A stretch of 64,000 nucleotides of DNA from Aromatoleum toluclasticum ATCC 700605 (GCF_000378245.1 NZ_KB899497.1:248001-312000), one strand, 5' to 3'. Shown: positions 33,263-45,839, counted from the stretch's first letter. The notes: generated from the letters alone by a model not told the origin. Numbers and translations: made by a program.

Positions 33263-34630
33263 ATGAGCAGTCCCGCACCGACGACCGAAAGGAATGAACA
33301 CGCCACTGCGCCCGCGCCGGTCGGGTTCCGCGAGGCTTTCCTGTTCTGGCTGAAGCTCGGTTTCATCAGCTTCGGCGGGCCGGCGGGGCAGATCGCGATC
33401 ATGCACCAGGAGCTGGTCGAGCGCCGACGCTGGATCTCCGAGCGGCGATTCCTGCATGCCCTCAACTACTGCATGGTGCTGCCCGGGCCCGAGGCGCAGC
33501 AGCTGGCGACCTACATCGGCTGGCTGATGCATCGGGCGCGCGGCGGGATCGTTGCCGGTGCGCTGTTCGTGCTCCCTTCGCTGCTGATCCTGATCGGCCT
33601 GTCGTGGGTCTATGTGGCCTTCGGCGAGACGACGCTGGTGGCGGGGCTCTTCTACGGCATCAAGCCGGCCGTGACGGCCATCGTCGTCCAGGCGGCGCAC
33701 CGCATCGGCTCGCGGGCGCTGAAGAACAGGGTCCTGTGGGCGATCGCTGCGGCGTCCTTCGTCGCGATCGCCGGGTTCAACCTGCCGTTCCCGGCCATCG
33801 TCCTCGGCGCCGCGCTGGTCGGGGCGATCGGCGGGCGGCTCTCGCCGGACCATTTCCGTGCCGGCGGCGGGCATGGCATCGCCGACAAGGCTTTCGGCCC
33901 GGCGCTGATCGACGACGCCACGCCGACGCCCGAGCATGCGCGTTTCGCATGGTCGCGGGTTGCGCGCGTGCTGATCGTCGGCGGTCTGTTGTGGCTGGTG
34001 CCGATGGCCCTGCTCGCGGGCGCCTTGGGCTGGCAGCACACGCTGACTCAGATGAGCTGGTTCTTCACCAAGGCGGCACTGCTGACCTTCGGCGGTGCCT
34101 ACGCGGTGCTGCCCTATGTGTATCAGGGCGCGGTGGCGCACTACGGCTGGCTGACGCCGACGCAGATGATCGACGGCCTCGCGCTGGGGGAAACCACGCC
34201 GGGCCCGCTGATCATGGTCGTGGCCTTCGTCGGTTTCGTCGGCGGCTACGTGAAATCGGTGTTTGGACCCGACAGCCTGTTCCTCGCCGGTGCGGTCGCC
34301 GCGTCGCTGGTGACGTGGTTCACTTTCCTGCCGTCCTTCATCTTCATCCTGCTCGGCGGTCCGCTGGTGGAGACGACTCACAACGACCTGAAGTTCACGG
34401 CGCCGCTCACGGCGATCACGGCCGCCGTGGTGGGGGTGGTGCTGAACCTCGCGCTGTTCTTCGGCTACCACGTGCTGTGGCCGCAGGGGCTGGGTGGCGG
34501 ATTCGACCTCGTGTCGGCGCTCATCGCGCTGGGGGCGGCGCTCGTGCTGTTCCGTTTCAAGGCGAACGTCATCCACGTGATCGCCGCGTGTGCGGTGCTC
34601 GGGTTCGCATTTCGGATATTCATGGCCTGA
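33263..34630 (+). CDS. chrA: chromate ion transporter ChrA
   Basis: A 455-residue protein of the long CHR type, with two homologous halves. The first has FWLKLGFISFGGPAGQIAIM and LNYCMVLPGPEAQQLATYIG; the second has FFTKAALLTFGGAYAVLPYV and ALGETTPGPLIMVVAFVGFV. Members export chromate. ATG 33263 is preferred because the domain starts close after it. No chrB is seen nearby. Confidence 0.93.
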   Translation: MSSPAPTTERNEHATAPAPVGFREAFLFWLKLGFISFGGPAGQIAIMHQELVERRRWISERRFLHALNYCMVLPGPEAQQLATYIGWLMHRARGGIVAGALFVLPSLLILIGLSWVYVAFGETTLVAGLFYGIKPAVTAIVVQAAHRIGSRALKNRVLWAIAAASFVAIAGFNLPFPAIVLGAALVGAIGGRLSPDHFRAGGGHGIADKAFGPALIDDATPTPEHARFAWSRVARVLIVGGLLWLVPMALLAGALGWQHTLTQMSWFFTKAALLTFGGAYAVLPYVYQGAVAHYGWLTPTQMIDGLALGETTPGPLIMVVAFVGFVGGYVKSVFGPDSLFLAGAVAASLVTWFTFLPSFIFILLGGPLVETTHNDLKFTAPLTAITAAVVGVVLNLALFFGYHVLWPQGLGGGFDLVSALIALGAALVLFRFKANVIHVIAACAVLGFAFRIFMA

Positions 34631-34712
34631 CCATCTGAAACACTCCCGTTTCCATTCTTGCTGTATTGTGCAATGCAGCAAAAAGGTGTCCATGCGTGGA
34701 AAGGAGTGGAAC

Positions 34713-35762
34713 ATGCTTCGCAAACGATGGTGGGCGGGCAGCCGCGGGGAGGTGCCCGCGATCAGCCTCGCGCTGCAGGGCGGCGGGGCGCATGGCGCCT
34801 ACACATGGGGTGTGCTGGACCGGCTGCTGGAGGACGGCTGGGCGCTCGACGGCGTCAGCGGTACCAGCGCCGGCGCGATGAACGCCGTGGCCTTGGCGCA
34901 GGGCTGGACGCGCCGCGGCGCGGAGGGCGCGCGCGAGAGCCTGGCAGAGTTCTGGGAGGCGGTTGCGGCCAGCACGCCGCTGGAGCTCGACCTGCTGCAC
35001 AGCATGAACCCGAACGGCAACGGCGCACTGCCCAATCCTCTCGGGATGATGCTGGGGATGACTCGGCTGCTGTCGCCCTACCAGTTCAACCCGCTCGAGC
35101 TGAACCCCTTGCGCGAGGTCGTGCATGCGCAGTTCGATTTCGAGTTCCTGCGCCGCGAGTGCCGCCTGCGCCTGTTCGTCGCCGCGACACGGGTGCAGAC
35201 GGGCAAGGTGCGCCTGTTCCGCACAGCCGAACTTACCGAGGACATGCTGCTGGCGTCCGCATGCCTGCCGACCATCCACCATGCCGTGGAGATCGGCGGC
35301 GAGGCGTACTGGGACGGCGGTTTCAGCGCCAATCCCGCGGTCTACCCGCTGATGTACGAGTGCGAGACGCCCGACATCCTGCTCGTGCTGCTCAATCCGC
35401 TACGCATCGCGGCCGCGCCGCGCAGCGCCGGGGAGATCGCCGACCGTACGGTGGAACTGGGCTTCTCGGCCACTTTCCTGCGCGAGATGCGCATGATCGC
35501 GCATGCCCGCGCCTATCTGGAGGCGGGCAGCGGCTGGGTGCCGCACGGGCGCCTCGAGCGCAAGCTGATGGGGCTGCGCTTCCACATGATCGAGGCGCAG
35601 GAGCTCGCCGAGAGCGGCAGCGGCAGCAAACTCAACGCGGCGCGCGCCTTCCTGCACGAGCTGCGCGACCTGGGGCGCGCGCGGGCTGCGAAGTGGGTCC
35701 GCAACAAGCGGCAGCATGTCGGCAGCCAGGCGACGGTGAATCTCGGCGAGGTGTTCACGTGA
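34713..35762 (+). CDS. patatin-like phospholipase
   Basis: A 349-residue patatin-fold protein. The oxyanion hole is GGGAHGAY, the nucleophile elbow is GTSAG, and the catalytic Asp is in WDGGFSANP. No signal peptide is seen, so it is probably cytoplasmic. ATG 34713 has an AAAGGAG site; an alternative in-frame ATG lies at 34692. It is a likely lipid acyl hydrolase; no neighbour suggests a pathway. Confidence 0.9.
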   Translation: MLRKRWWAGSRGEVPAISLALQGGGAHGAYTWGVLDRLLEDGWALDGVSGTSAGAMNAVALAQGWTRRGAEGARESLAEFWEAVAASTPLELDLLHSMNPNGNGALPNPLGMMLGMTRLLSPYQFNPLELNPLREVVHAQFDFEFLRRECRLRLFVAATRVQTGKVRLFRTAELTEDMLLASACLPTIHHAVEIGGEAYWDGGFSANPAVYPLMYECETPDILLVLLNPLRIAAAPRSAGEIADRTVELGFSATFLREMRMIAHARAYLEAGSGWVPHGRLERKLMGLRFHMIEAQELAESGSGSKLNAARAFLHELRDLGRARAAKWVRNKRQHVGSQATVNLGEVFT

Positions 35763-35771
35763 AATGAAAAA

Positions 35772-35794
35772 GCCGCCCCGGGCGAGGGGGCGGC
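35772..35794 (-). terminator. rho-independent terminator of the MHS transporter gene
   Basis: GCCGCCCC at 35772-35779 pairs with GGGGCGGC at 35787-35794. Read on the minus strand the stem is followed by TTTTTCATTT, the usual T-run. It is shared with the convergent phospholipase gene. Confidence 0.8.
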
Positions 35795-35809
35795 CGGTTT
35801 GCGCGGGTT

Positions 35810-37189
35810 TCAGGCGCGGTTGAGAGCGGTGCGCGGGAGGATGGCGGCGTCCCTGCCGCCCTGTCCGGCCTGCGGTGCCGGGCTGTCCTCATCGACCGAT
35901 GCGAGGTGCGCGATGTGGGTGCGGTCGGTGAGGAAGAGTGCGGAGACGAGGCCCAGGGCGGCCGCGAACATCACGTAGAACACCGGCGCGATGACGATGC
36001 CGGTGTTCTGGATCAGCCAGGTCACGATGAACTGCGCGAAGCCGCCGAACACCATCACCGCGACGTTGTAGGCGAGGGCGAGGCCGGTGGAGCGCACGCC
36101 GGCGGGGAACTGCTCCGCCATCACCGCCGAGATCGGCCCGAAGAAGACCGCGAGCAGGACGCACAGCACGATCTGCATCGTGATGAGCCGTTCGAACGAG
36201 GGCGCCGCATGGACCCAGGAGAGCAGGGGATACGAGGCGACGAGCAGGCCGGCCGCGGCGACGATGACCAGGATCTTGCGGCCCACACGGTCGGACAGCG
36301 CACCGAACACCGGCATCAGGATCGTCATCAGCGCGACCGCGATCACCTGCGCGGTGAAGGCGTCGGATAACGCTATGCCGAGCTGCTTGCTCGCGAAGGT
36401 CGGCATGTAGACCAGGATCACGTAGAAGCCGACCGTGCCGCACACGGTGACGCCCATGACGGCGAACACTTCGCGCAGGTGGTTGCGCAGCATGCGGACG
36501 AGGGACTGCTTTTCGGCGGGGGCCTTGTGCGCTTCGAGGAAGGCTTCGGTTTCCTCGAGGTGGCGGCGGATCCACAGGCCGACCGGGCCGATCAGCAGCC
36601 CGATCATGAACGGGATGCGCCAGCCCCAGGCGTCGAGCGCCTCGGGCGAGAGGTTGCGTGTGACCAGTGCCGTGACGCCGGCGCCGCAGAACACCGCGAG
36701 GCCCTGGCCGAACATCTGCCACGAGCCGTACAGGCCCCGTTTGTTGGGTGGTGCGCTTTCGATCAGGAAGGAGGTCGCGCTGGCGAACTCGCCGCCGGTC
36801 GCGAAGCCCTGCAGCAGGCGCGCAAGCACGATCAGTAGCGGGGCGGCGAGGCCGATCGCAGCGTAGGGCGGGGCGAAGGCGATCAGCGCGATCGACACGG
36901 TCATCATCGCGATGATGAGCTGCAGCGCGGCCTTGCGGCCTTTGCGGTCGGCGTAGATGCCGAGCAGGATGCCGCCCACCGGGCGCATGAAGAATCCTAC
37001 GCCGAAGGTCGCGGTGGTCATTAGCAGCGAGCTGTATTCGCTTTCGGCCGGGAAGAACAGGCGTGAAATCACCACGGCGAGGAAGCCGAAGACGATGAAG
37101 TCGTACCATTCGAGTGCGTTGCCGATGACGGCCGCGATGATCTGCTTTGCGCGCGGGGCGGCCCGCGTTGCGGTGTCGTGACTGCTCAT
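35810..37189 (-). CDS. MHS-family MFS transporter (organic acid/proton symporter type)
   Basis: A 459-residue MFS protein of the metabolite:H+ symporter subgroup (KgtP/ProP). GNALEWYDFIVFGFLAVVI is in helix 1, GVGFFMRPVGGILLGIYADR in helix 2, the loop GRKAAL follows, and FLIESAPPNKRG is in the central part. Its substrate cannot be read, but dicarboxylates are common for the subgroup. ATG 37189 has a GAGGAG site. It is read in the same direction as the M20 amidohydrolase, which lies about 55 bp upstream. Confidence 0.9.
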   Translation of the reverse strand: MSSHDTATRAAPRAKQIIAAVIGNALEWYDFIVFGFLAVVISRLFFPAESEYSSLLMTTATFGVGFFMRPVGGILLGIYADRKGRKAALQLIIAMMTVSIALIAFAPPYAAIGLAAPLLIVLARLLQGFATGGEFASATSFLIESAPPNKRGLYGSWQMFGQGLAVFCGAGVTALVTRNLSPEALDAWGWRIPFMIGLLIGPVGLWIRRHLEETEAFLEAHKAPAEKQSLVRMLRNHLREVFAVMGVTVCGTVGFYVILVYMPTFASKQLGIALSDAFTAQVIAVALMTILMPVFGALSDRVGRKILVIVAAAGLLVASYPLLSWVHAAPSFERLITMQIVLCVLLAVFFGPISAVMAEQFPAGVRSTGLALAYNVAVMVFGGFAQFIVTWLIQNTGIVIAPVFYVMFAAALGLVSALFLTDRTHIAHLASVDEDSPAPQAGQGGRDAAILPRTALNRA

Positions 37190-37245
37190 TCCGTGTGTCT
37201 CCTCTCGTAGATGCATGAGTTGTTGTTTTGTGTGCGGCCTTGCGG

Positions 37246-38466
37246 TCAGCCGCCGAAGAATCGCCTTGCGAGCGCCACCCAGAAGGCGGCGCCGGGCGCG
37301 AGGCAGGCGTCGTTGAAGTCGTAATGGGGGTTGTGCACACTGCATGGGCCGAGGTGCTCGCCCCCGGCGAAGCCGTTGTCGCCGTTGCCGATCAGCAGGT
37401 AGCAGCCGGGCACCTGCTGCAGCATGAAGGCGAAGTCCTCGCTGCCCGAGAGCGGCGGTGCATTGCCGTCCACCTTGTCGTCGCCGACCAGCTCGCGCGC
37501 GACGTCCGTCGCGAAGCGCACCTGCTCGGCGCTGTTGATCAGCACCGGGTAGCCGCGCTCGTAGCGGATGTCGCAGCCGACGCCGTGGGCGGCGGCCTGC
37601 CCGCGCGCCAGTTCGCAGATGCGTTGTTCCAGGCGGTCACGCACTTCGGGGCGCAGCGCGCGCACGCTCAGTTCGAGTTCGGCGGTCGCGGGGATGACGT
37701 TGTAGGTCTTGCCGGCCGACATGCGGCCGACGCTGATCACCGCCATGTCGACCGGATCGACGTTGCGGCCGACGATGCCTTGCAGGGTGAGCACGGTGGC
37801 CGCCGCCGGCAGGGTCGGATCCGCGGCGAGGTGGGGCAGGGCGCCGTGGCCGCCCTTGCCGTCGAAGCGGATCAGCACCTTGTCCGACGAGGCCATGAAG
37901 GGGCCGGGGCGGAAGCGGAAGTGGCCGGTCGGTACGCCGGGAAAGTTGTGCATCGCGAAGATCGCATCGCAGGGAAAGCGCTCGAACAGGCCTTCCTCCA
38001 GCATGCGCTTCGCACCGCCGCCGCCGCCCAGTTCTTCGGCGGGCTGGAAGATCAGGTTCAGCGTGCCGCTGCCGGGCAGGCGGCCTTCGTGATGCAGGCG
38101 TCCGAACACCTGCGCGGCACCGAGCAGGATCGCGGTGTGGCCGTCGTGGCCGCAGGCGTGCATCCGGCCGGGATTGCGGCTCGCCCAGGGCAGGCCGGTC
38201 TCCTCGTGGATCGGCAGCGCGTCCATGTCGGCGCGCAGGCCGAGGCGCGGGCCGCCCTTGCCGCCGTCCTGACCCCAGCTCAGGGTGCCGACGACGCCGG
38301 TTGTGGCGATGCCGGTGTGCACCTCGAAGCCGCATTCGCGGAGCTGGTCGGCCACCAGGCGGCTGGTCTCGAACTCGTCGAAGCCCAGTTCGGGATGCTG
38401 GTGGATGGCACGCCGCCAGGTCTTCATGGCGGCTTCGTCGGGGAGGTGGCGATCAGTTGTGCTCAT
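37246..38466 (-). CDS. M20-family amidohydrolase (hippurate hydrolase type)
   Basis: A 406-residue zinc-peptidase-like enzyme. Metal-ligand motifs are visible: GLRADMDALPI, HACGHDGHTA and the EELGGGG stretch. Its length and order match M20D amidohydrolases (hippurate hydrolase, N-acyl-amino-acid hydrolase). The likely partner is the MHS transporter downstream, which could import the substrate or export the product. A LysR gene is divergent upstream. Confidence 0.9.
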   Translation of the reverse strand: MSTTDRHLPDEAAMKTWRRAIHQHPELGFDEFETSRLVADQLRECGFEVHTGIATTGVVGTLSWGQDGGKGGPRLGLRADMDALPIHEETGLPWASRNPGRMHACGHDGHTAILLGAAQVFGRLHHEGRLPGSGTLNLIFQPAEELGGGGGAKRMLEEGLFERFPCDAIFAMHNFPGVPTGHFRFRPGPFMASSDKVLIRFDGKGGHGALPHLAADPTLPAAATVLTLQGIVGRNVDPVDMAVISVGRMSAGKTYNVIPATAELELSVRALRPEVRDRLEQRICELARGQAAAHGVGCDIRYERGYPVLINSAEQVRFATDVARELVGDDKVDGNAPPLSGSEDFAFMLQQVPGCYLLIGNGDNGFAGGEHLGPCSVHNPHYDFNDACLAPGAAFWVALARRFFGG

Positions 38467-38529
38467 GGATTGATAATAGGATTTGCTAACGATTGCGGAA
38501 GGCGGTACTTTTTCCGGGGTGACAACCAA

Positions 38530-39438
38530 ATGTGTTCACTGACCGCGATGAAGGACCATCAACTGAAGGCGCTCGTGCAGGTGGCCGATGCCGGCTCGAT
38601 CCGGGCGGCGGCGCGGGCGATGCACCTCAGCCAGAGCGCGCTGACGAAGGCGCTGCGCGAGCTGGAGGAGGATGTGGGGGCGGAGCTGCTGACGCGCAGC
38701 TACAAGGGCGTGGTGTTCACACCCGCCGGCCAGGCGCTGCTGGCGCGCGCGCGGCTGGCGCTGGCGACGCTGGAGAAGGCGCGCGAGGAGGTGCGCCTGC
38801 TGCGCGGCGGGGCGGGGGCGCGCATCGCCGTCGCGCTGACCCCGCTCGTCGCGGCGACGGTGCTGCCGCGCGTGCTGGCGGAATTCCGGCGCATCCAGCC
38901 GGACGCCGCGCTGAGCCTGGAGGAGGGGCTGCTGACGAACGTGGTGCCCGGCATCCTCGAAGGGCGCCTTGATTTCGCGGTGGCGCTCGCCAATGCGCAG
39001 GATCTTCCCTACGAAGTGGATTTCGAGCGGCTCGCGGACATTCCGGCCGTGCCCGCAGGCCGCATCGGCCATCCGCTCGGCGGGGCGCGGACCTGGGCGG
39101 AGCTGCGCGGCGCGAGCTGGGTGCTGAACCTGACCGGGGCGAGCCAGGGCAGCCACCTCGTGAACTGGCTGGAGGCCAACGGCATCGACGTGCCGGCGAG
39201 CACGGTGCGCTGCGCGTCGCCGACGCTGATGCTGGAACTCATGCGGCGAACCGACCATATCGGCTTCGGCCCGACCGTGCTGGTGCGCGACCCCATCTTC
39301 GGCGCCGGGCTGCAGGAGTTTGCCGTCGAACCGCTGCCGCCGCCGATGACGCTCGGCATCCTGAGCCTGCGCGGGGTGCCGTTGAGCGTCGCCGCCCGGC
39401 CGCTGGCGGGGCTATTCGCCCGCCACTTGCGCAACTGA
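38530..39438 (+). CDS. LysR-family transcriptional regulator
   Basis: A protein of about 302 residues with the LysR helix-turn-helix (AARAMHLSQSALTKALRELE) and effector domain. ATG 38530 is chosen over ATG 38548, as it has a better ribosome-binding site. It is divergent from the M20 hydrolase, whose expression it probably controls. Its 3' end overlaps a convergent LysR gene by 27 bp. Confidence 0.9.
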   Translation: MCSLTAMKDHQLKALVQVADAGSIRAAARAMHLSQSALTKALRELEEDVGAELLTRSYKGVVFTPAGQALLARARLALATLEKAREEVRLLRGGAGARIAVALTPLVAATVLPRVLAEFRRIQPDAALSLEEGLLTNVVPGILEGRLDFAVALANAQDLPYEVDFERLADIPAVPAGRIGHPLGGARTWAELRGASWVLNLTGASQGSHLVNWLEANGIDVPASTVRCASPTLMLELMRRTDHIGFGPTVLVRDPIFGAGLQEFAVEPLPPPMTLGILSLRGVPLSVAARPLAGLFARHLRN

Positions 39439-40326
39439 CGGCGTGGCCGAAGCGGCGGCCAGGGCGACGTCCGAGTTTGCGAAGCTGCTGGTGATGTAGT
39501 CCGCGAGGCAGCGTACCGCCTCGGTGGCGTTTTCCGGCCGCTCGTACAGACGCACGTCGAGCTCACCCATCGTGGGGAAGCCGTCGCGCTCGGCGAGGAC
39601 CCGCACGCCTTCGGGCACCGTGCTGCCGGCGAGCAGGGTCACGCCCAGCCCCGCGCGCACGGCGGCGATGAGGCCGCTGTAGCTGGAGCTCATGTAGGCG
39701 ATGCGCCAGGCGCGCTGCTGGCGGCTGAGCGTTTGCAGCACGCGGTTGCGGTAGATGCATGGCGGCGGGGCGACCACCAGCGACAGCGGCCGCTGCGTGT
39801 GGCGCTCATGGTCGAGGCTGGTGATCCATGTCAGCGGTTCGGTGAGCACCTTCTTGCCGCCGCGCGCCGCGGGGTCGTCGTGCAGTGCGATGACCAGGTC
39901 GAATTCGCCTTTCTCCTGCCGCGCCAGCAGGTTCTTGCTCAGGTCGCAGGTGACTTCGAGCATCACGCCAGGGTGCGACTGCGCGAACTTGCCGAGGATC
40001 ACCGGCAGCAGCGACGCGGTGTACTCGTGCGGCGCGCCCAGGCGCACGCTGCCGGCCACCTTGGGCCGACGCAGGCTGCTGACCGCCTCGTCGTTCAGCG
40101 CCAGCATGCGCCGCGCATAGCCGGCGAGCGTGGCCCCTTCCTCGGTGAGCTTCACGCGATGCGTGCCGCGCACGAACAGCGACGCGTCCAGCATCTCTTC
40201 CAGGCGCCTGATCTGCAGGCTGACGGCGGACTGGGTGCGGCCGACGATCTCGGCGGCACGGGTGAAGCTGCCCGTATCCACGGCCTTCAGGAAGGTGCGC
40301 AACAGTTCGGTAGGGATGTTCTGCAT
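39412..40326 (-). CDS. LysR-family transcriptional regulator, divergent from gcvH
   Basis: A 304-residue protein with the LysR DNA-binding region (AAEIVGRTQSAVSLQIRRLE). The effector domain shows PHEYTASLLPVILGKF early on. It is divergent from gcvH across 133 bp, so it may regulate the glycine-cleavage cluster. No glycine-binding evidence is visible. Confidence 0.9.
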   Translation of the reverse strand: MQNIPTELLRTFLKAVDTGSFTRAAEIVGRTQSAVSLQIRRLEEMLDASLFVRGTHRVKLTEEGATLAGYARRMLALNDEAVSSLRRPKVAGSVRLGAPHEYTASLLPVILGKFAQSHPGVMLEVTCDLSKNLLARQEKGEFDLVIALHDDPAARGGKKVLTEPLTWITSLDHERHTQRPLSLVVAPPPCIYRNRVLQTLSRQQRAWRIAYMSSSYSGLIAAVRAGLGVTLLAGSTVPEGVRVLAERDGFPTMGELDVRLYERPENATEAVRCLADYITSSFANSDVALAAASATPSVAQVAGE

Positions 40327-40459
40327 GGTGCACCGTGCATTTGAAGAATTAATGATTTCATTTCAACTATCAAATTCGCTCATGTCAACACGTTGATACC
40401 ATCCGTTCCGTTGTTTTGAAGCAGACCCTTGCATCAACCATACGAAACCTGGAGACCTC

Positions 40460-40828
40460 ATGAGCACGATCAAATTCACCGAAGACCACGAGTGGCTGAG
40501 CGTCGAGGGCGACGTCGCCACGGTCGGCATCACCGACTACGCGCAGAACGCGCTGGGCGACATCGTCTTCGTGCAGCTGCCGGATGTCGGCGCGAGCTTT
40601 GCGGCGGGCGACGAAGCTGCGGTCATCGAATCGGTGAAGGCTGCCGGCGAACTGAAGATGCCGCTCGCCGGCACCGTTCTGGAAGTGAACGAAGCGCTGG
40701 CGGATGCGCCCGCCACCGTGAATGAAGATCCGCTGGGCGCCGGCTGGTTCATCCGCGTCCGCCTCGACGATCCGTCCGCGCTCGCCGGGCTGCTCGACCA
40801 GGCCGCCTACGACAAGCTGACTGCCTGA
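40460..40828 (+). CDS. gcvH: glycine cleavage H protein (lipoyl carrier)
   Basis: The 122-residue protein carries the lipoylated Lys60 in IESVKAAGEL, with the flanking GDIVFVQLPDVG and the ending LLDQAAYDKLTA. It shuttles the aminomethyl group between P, T and L proteins. It is the first gene of a large glycine/one-carbon cluster. No glycine riboswitch is visible upstream; the 133 bp leader is AT-rich for the window. Confidence 0.95.
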   Translation: MSTIKFTEDHEWLSVEGDVATVGITDYAQNALGDIVFVQLPDVGASFAAGDEAAVIESVKAAGELKMPLAGTVLEVNEALADAPATVNEDPLGAGWFIRVRLDDPSALAGLLDQAAYDKLTA

Positions 40829-40858
40829 TCGATCCTCTTCCGGAAAACTGCCCACGCC

Positions 40859-43735
<2,877 letters not shown>

Positions 43736-43757
43736 GCCACATAAAGGAGTCGAGGAC

Positions 43758-44288
43758 ATGAACGCATCTCTCGTCATCACCCTGATCGGTAACGATCGTC
43801 CGGGCCTCGTGAATGCGCTGGCGGCCCGTGCCGCGGCGGCCGGTGCGAACTGGCTGGAGAGCAGCATGGCGCAGCTCGCCGGAAAGTTCGCGGGCATCGT
43901 GCGGCTGGAAATCGCCGAGGCGGAGGCCGGCAAGCTCGAGGCAGCACTGCGCGAGCTCGAATCCGAGGGCTTGCGCCTGACGATCGAGCGCGGTGCTGCC
44001 GCGTCGGCCGCAGGTACGCCGCGCACGACGAAGTTCGCGGTGGTCGGCCACGACCGCCCCGGCATCGTGCGCGAGATCTCGGCCGCGCTGGCGCGCCACG
44101 GCGCGAGCATCAGCAAGCTCGAAACCGCGTGCGAGAACGCCTCGTTCAGCGGCGAGCCGCTGTTCCGCGCCAGCATCGAAGTGCAGGTGCCCGCGTCCGT
44201 CCAGCCTGCCAGCCTCAAGGCGGAGCTGGAAACGCTGGCGAATGAACTGATGGTGGATCTCAACCTGGAGGATGAGACCAGCAACTGA
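43758..44288 (+). CDS. GcvR-like double-ACT-domain regulator
   Basis: The 176-residue protein consists of two ACT domains, starting with VITLIGNDRPGLVNALA and VVGHDRPGIVREISAAL. It resembles GcvR, which holds GcvA in check in E. coli. ATG 43758 has AAAGGAG upstream. It is in the gcv cluster directly after gcvP. No GcvA homolog is clearly identified, but the LysR gene at 39412 is a candidate partner. Confidence 0.8.
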   Translation: MNASLVITLIGNDRPGLVNALAARAAAAGANWLESSMAQLAGKFAGIVRLEIAEAEAGKLEAALRELESEGLRLTIERGAAASAAGTPRTTKFAVVGHDRPGIVREISAALARHGASISKLETACENASFSGEPLFRASIEVQVPASVQPASLKAELETLANELMVDLNLEDETSN

Positions 44289-44320
44289 TCCGGCACCGCC
44301 CATCCGGGCGGGCCAATTCC

Positions 44321-44368
44321 GCGGGCCGGACTCATACAAGGAGCACAGAAGCTCCGCTTCCGGCCCGC
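44321..44368 (+). other. nested hairpin in the leader of the AGCS symporter gene
   Basis: GCGGGCCGGA at 44321-44330 pairs perfectly with TCCGGCCCGC at 44359-44368. Inside its loop a second hairpin, GGAGC-ACAGAA-GCTCC, spans 44340-44355. It precedes the symporter by about 30 bp. No T-run follows, so it may be an attenuator, RNA-stability element or weak terminator. Confidence 0.5.
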
Positions 44369-44400
44369 GCAAAAACGAGAAATAGGACGGAGACGCGCCC

Positions 44401-45804
44401 ATGCAGTATCTGAACCAGCTGTTCACGACCCTGAACGACCTCGTCTGGGGCATTCCCATGATCGTCCTGATCCTGGGAACCGGTCTGTATCTTCAGCTGC
44501 GCCTCGGCTTCATGCCGATCTTCAAGATTCCTCACGGCCTTCGCATGATCTGGAAGAGCCGTACCCCCGGTGCCAAGGCCGAAGGCGAGATCTCTCCCTT
44601 TGCTGCGCTGATGACGGCACTGTCCGCCACCGTCGGCACCGGCAACATCGCCGGCGTCGCCTCCGCGATCGCGGTCGGCGGCCCCGGCGCGCTGTTCTGG
44701 ATGTGGATGACCGCGCTCGTCGGCATGGCCACCAAGTACGGCGAAGTCGTGCTCGCGGTGAAATATCGCGAGGTCGACGACAAGGGCGAGCACGCGGGCG
44801 GCCCGATGTTCGCGATCAAGAACGGACTGTCGAAGAACTGGCACTGGCTGGGCACCGCGTTCGCGATCTTCGGCGGTCTGGCGGGCTTCGGCATCGGCAA
44901 CATGGTTCAGGCCAACGGCATCGCCAGCGCCGTGCATAACGCCTTCGGTGTCGAGACCTGGATCACCGGTATCGTGCTGACGGTGCTCACCGGTGCGGTC
45001 GTGATCGGCGGCATCAAGCGCATCGGTGCGGTCGCCGAGTGGCTCGTGCCCTTCATGTGCATCGCCTACATCGTGTGCGTGGCAGTAGTGCTGTTCGTGT
45101 TCGCGGACCGCATCCCCGACGCGCTCGTGACGATCTTCACGCAGGCCTTCAGCCCCACCGCGGCCACCGGCGGCTTCGTCGGCTCGACCGTGATGCTGGC
45201 GATCCAGAAGGGTGTCGCGCGCGGCATCTTCTCGAACGAGGCGGGCCTCGGCACCGCCGGCATCGCGCAGGCCGCCGGCGCCACCAGCAACCCGGTGTTC
45301 TCGGGCCTGATCGGCATGATGGGCACCTTCATCGACACCATCATCGTGTGCACGATGACCGGTCTCGCGATCATGGTCAGCGGCGTGTGGGACTCCGGTG
45401 CCACCGGCGCGGTGCTGAGCTCGCAGGCCTTCGAGGCGGCGATGCCCGGCGTCGGCAAGTACCTGCTTGCCATCTCGCTCGCACTGTTTGCCTTCACCAC
45501 CATCCTCGGTTGGGGCTACTACAGCGAGAAGTGCTGGGAGTACCTCGTCGGCACGATCTGCGAGAAGCCCTTCCGCATCCTGTGGACCGTCGCGGTGTAT
45601 TTCGGCGCGGTGCTGAGCCTCGACTTCGCGTGGCTGGTGGCCGACACGCTCAACGCGCTGATGGCGATTCCCAACCTGATTTCCCTGCTGCTGCTCTCGC
45701 CGGTGATCGTCAAGCTGACGCGCGAGTACTTCGCCGAACAGAACGGCGAAGCGGGGCAGGCAACCGATAACCCGTCGGTGTCCGCCGCGCGCGCGACGCA
45801 CTGA
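44401..45804 (+). CDS. alanine/glycine:cation symporter (AGCS family)
   Basis: The 467-residue membrane protein has about eleven helices and the AGCS signatures (ALMTALSATVGTGNIAGVA near the N-terminus and FSNEAGLGTAGIAQA in the middle). It imports alanine or glycine with Na+ or H+. Its place between gcv genes and glyA points to glycine as substrate. Confidence 0.93.
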   Translation: MQYLNQLFTTLNDLVWGIPMIVLILGTGLYLQLRLGFMPIFKIPHGLRMIWKSRTPGAKAEGEISPFAALMTALSATVGTGNIAGVASAIAVGGPGALFWMWMTALVGMATKYGEVVLAVKYREVDDKGEHAGGPMFAIKNGLSKNWHWLGTAFAIFGGLAGFGIGNMVQANGIASAVHNAFGVETWITGIVLTVLTGAVVIGGIKRIGAVAEWLVPFMCIAYIVCVAVVLFVFADRIPDALVTIFTQAFSPTAATGGFVGSTVMLAIQKGVARGIFSNEAGLGTAGIAQAAGATSNPVFSGLIGMMGTFIDTIIVCTMTGLAIMVSGVWDSGATGAVLSSQAFEAAMPGVGKYLLAISLALFAFTTILGWGYYSEKCWEYLVGTICEKPFRILWTVAVYFGAVLSLDFAWLVADTLNALMAIPNLISLLLLSPVIVKLTREYFAEQNGEAGQATDNPSVSAARATH

Positions 45805-45839
45805 CGTCCCGTTCCGACAACCCAATCCGGAGTACATAG

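Noticed and set aside
40327-40459. Possible glycine riboswitch ahead of gcvH
   Set aside because: No match to the conserved glycine-aptamer segments was seen; the region looks like a LysR-type divergent promoter.
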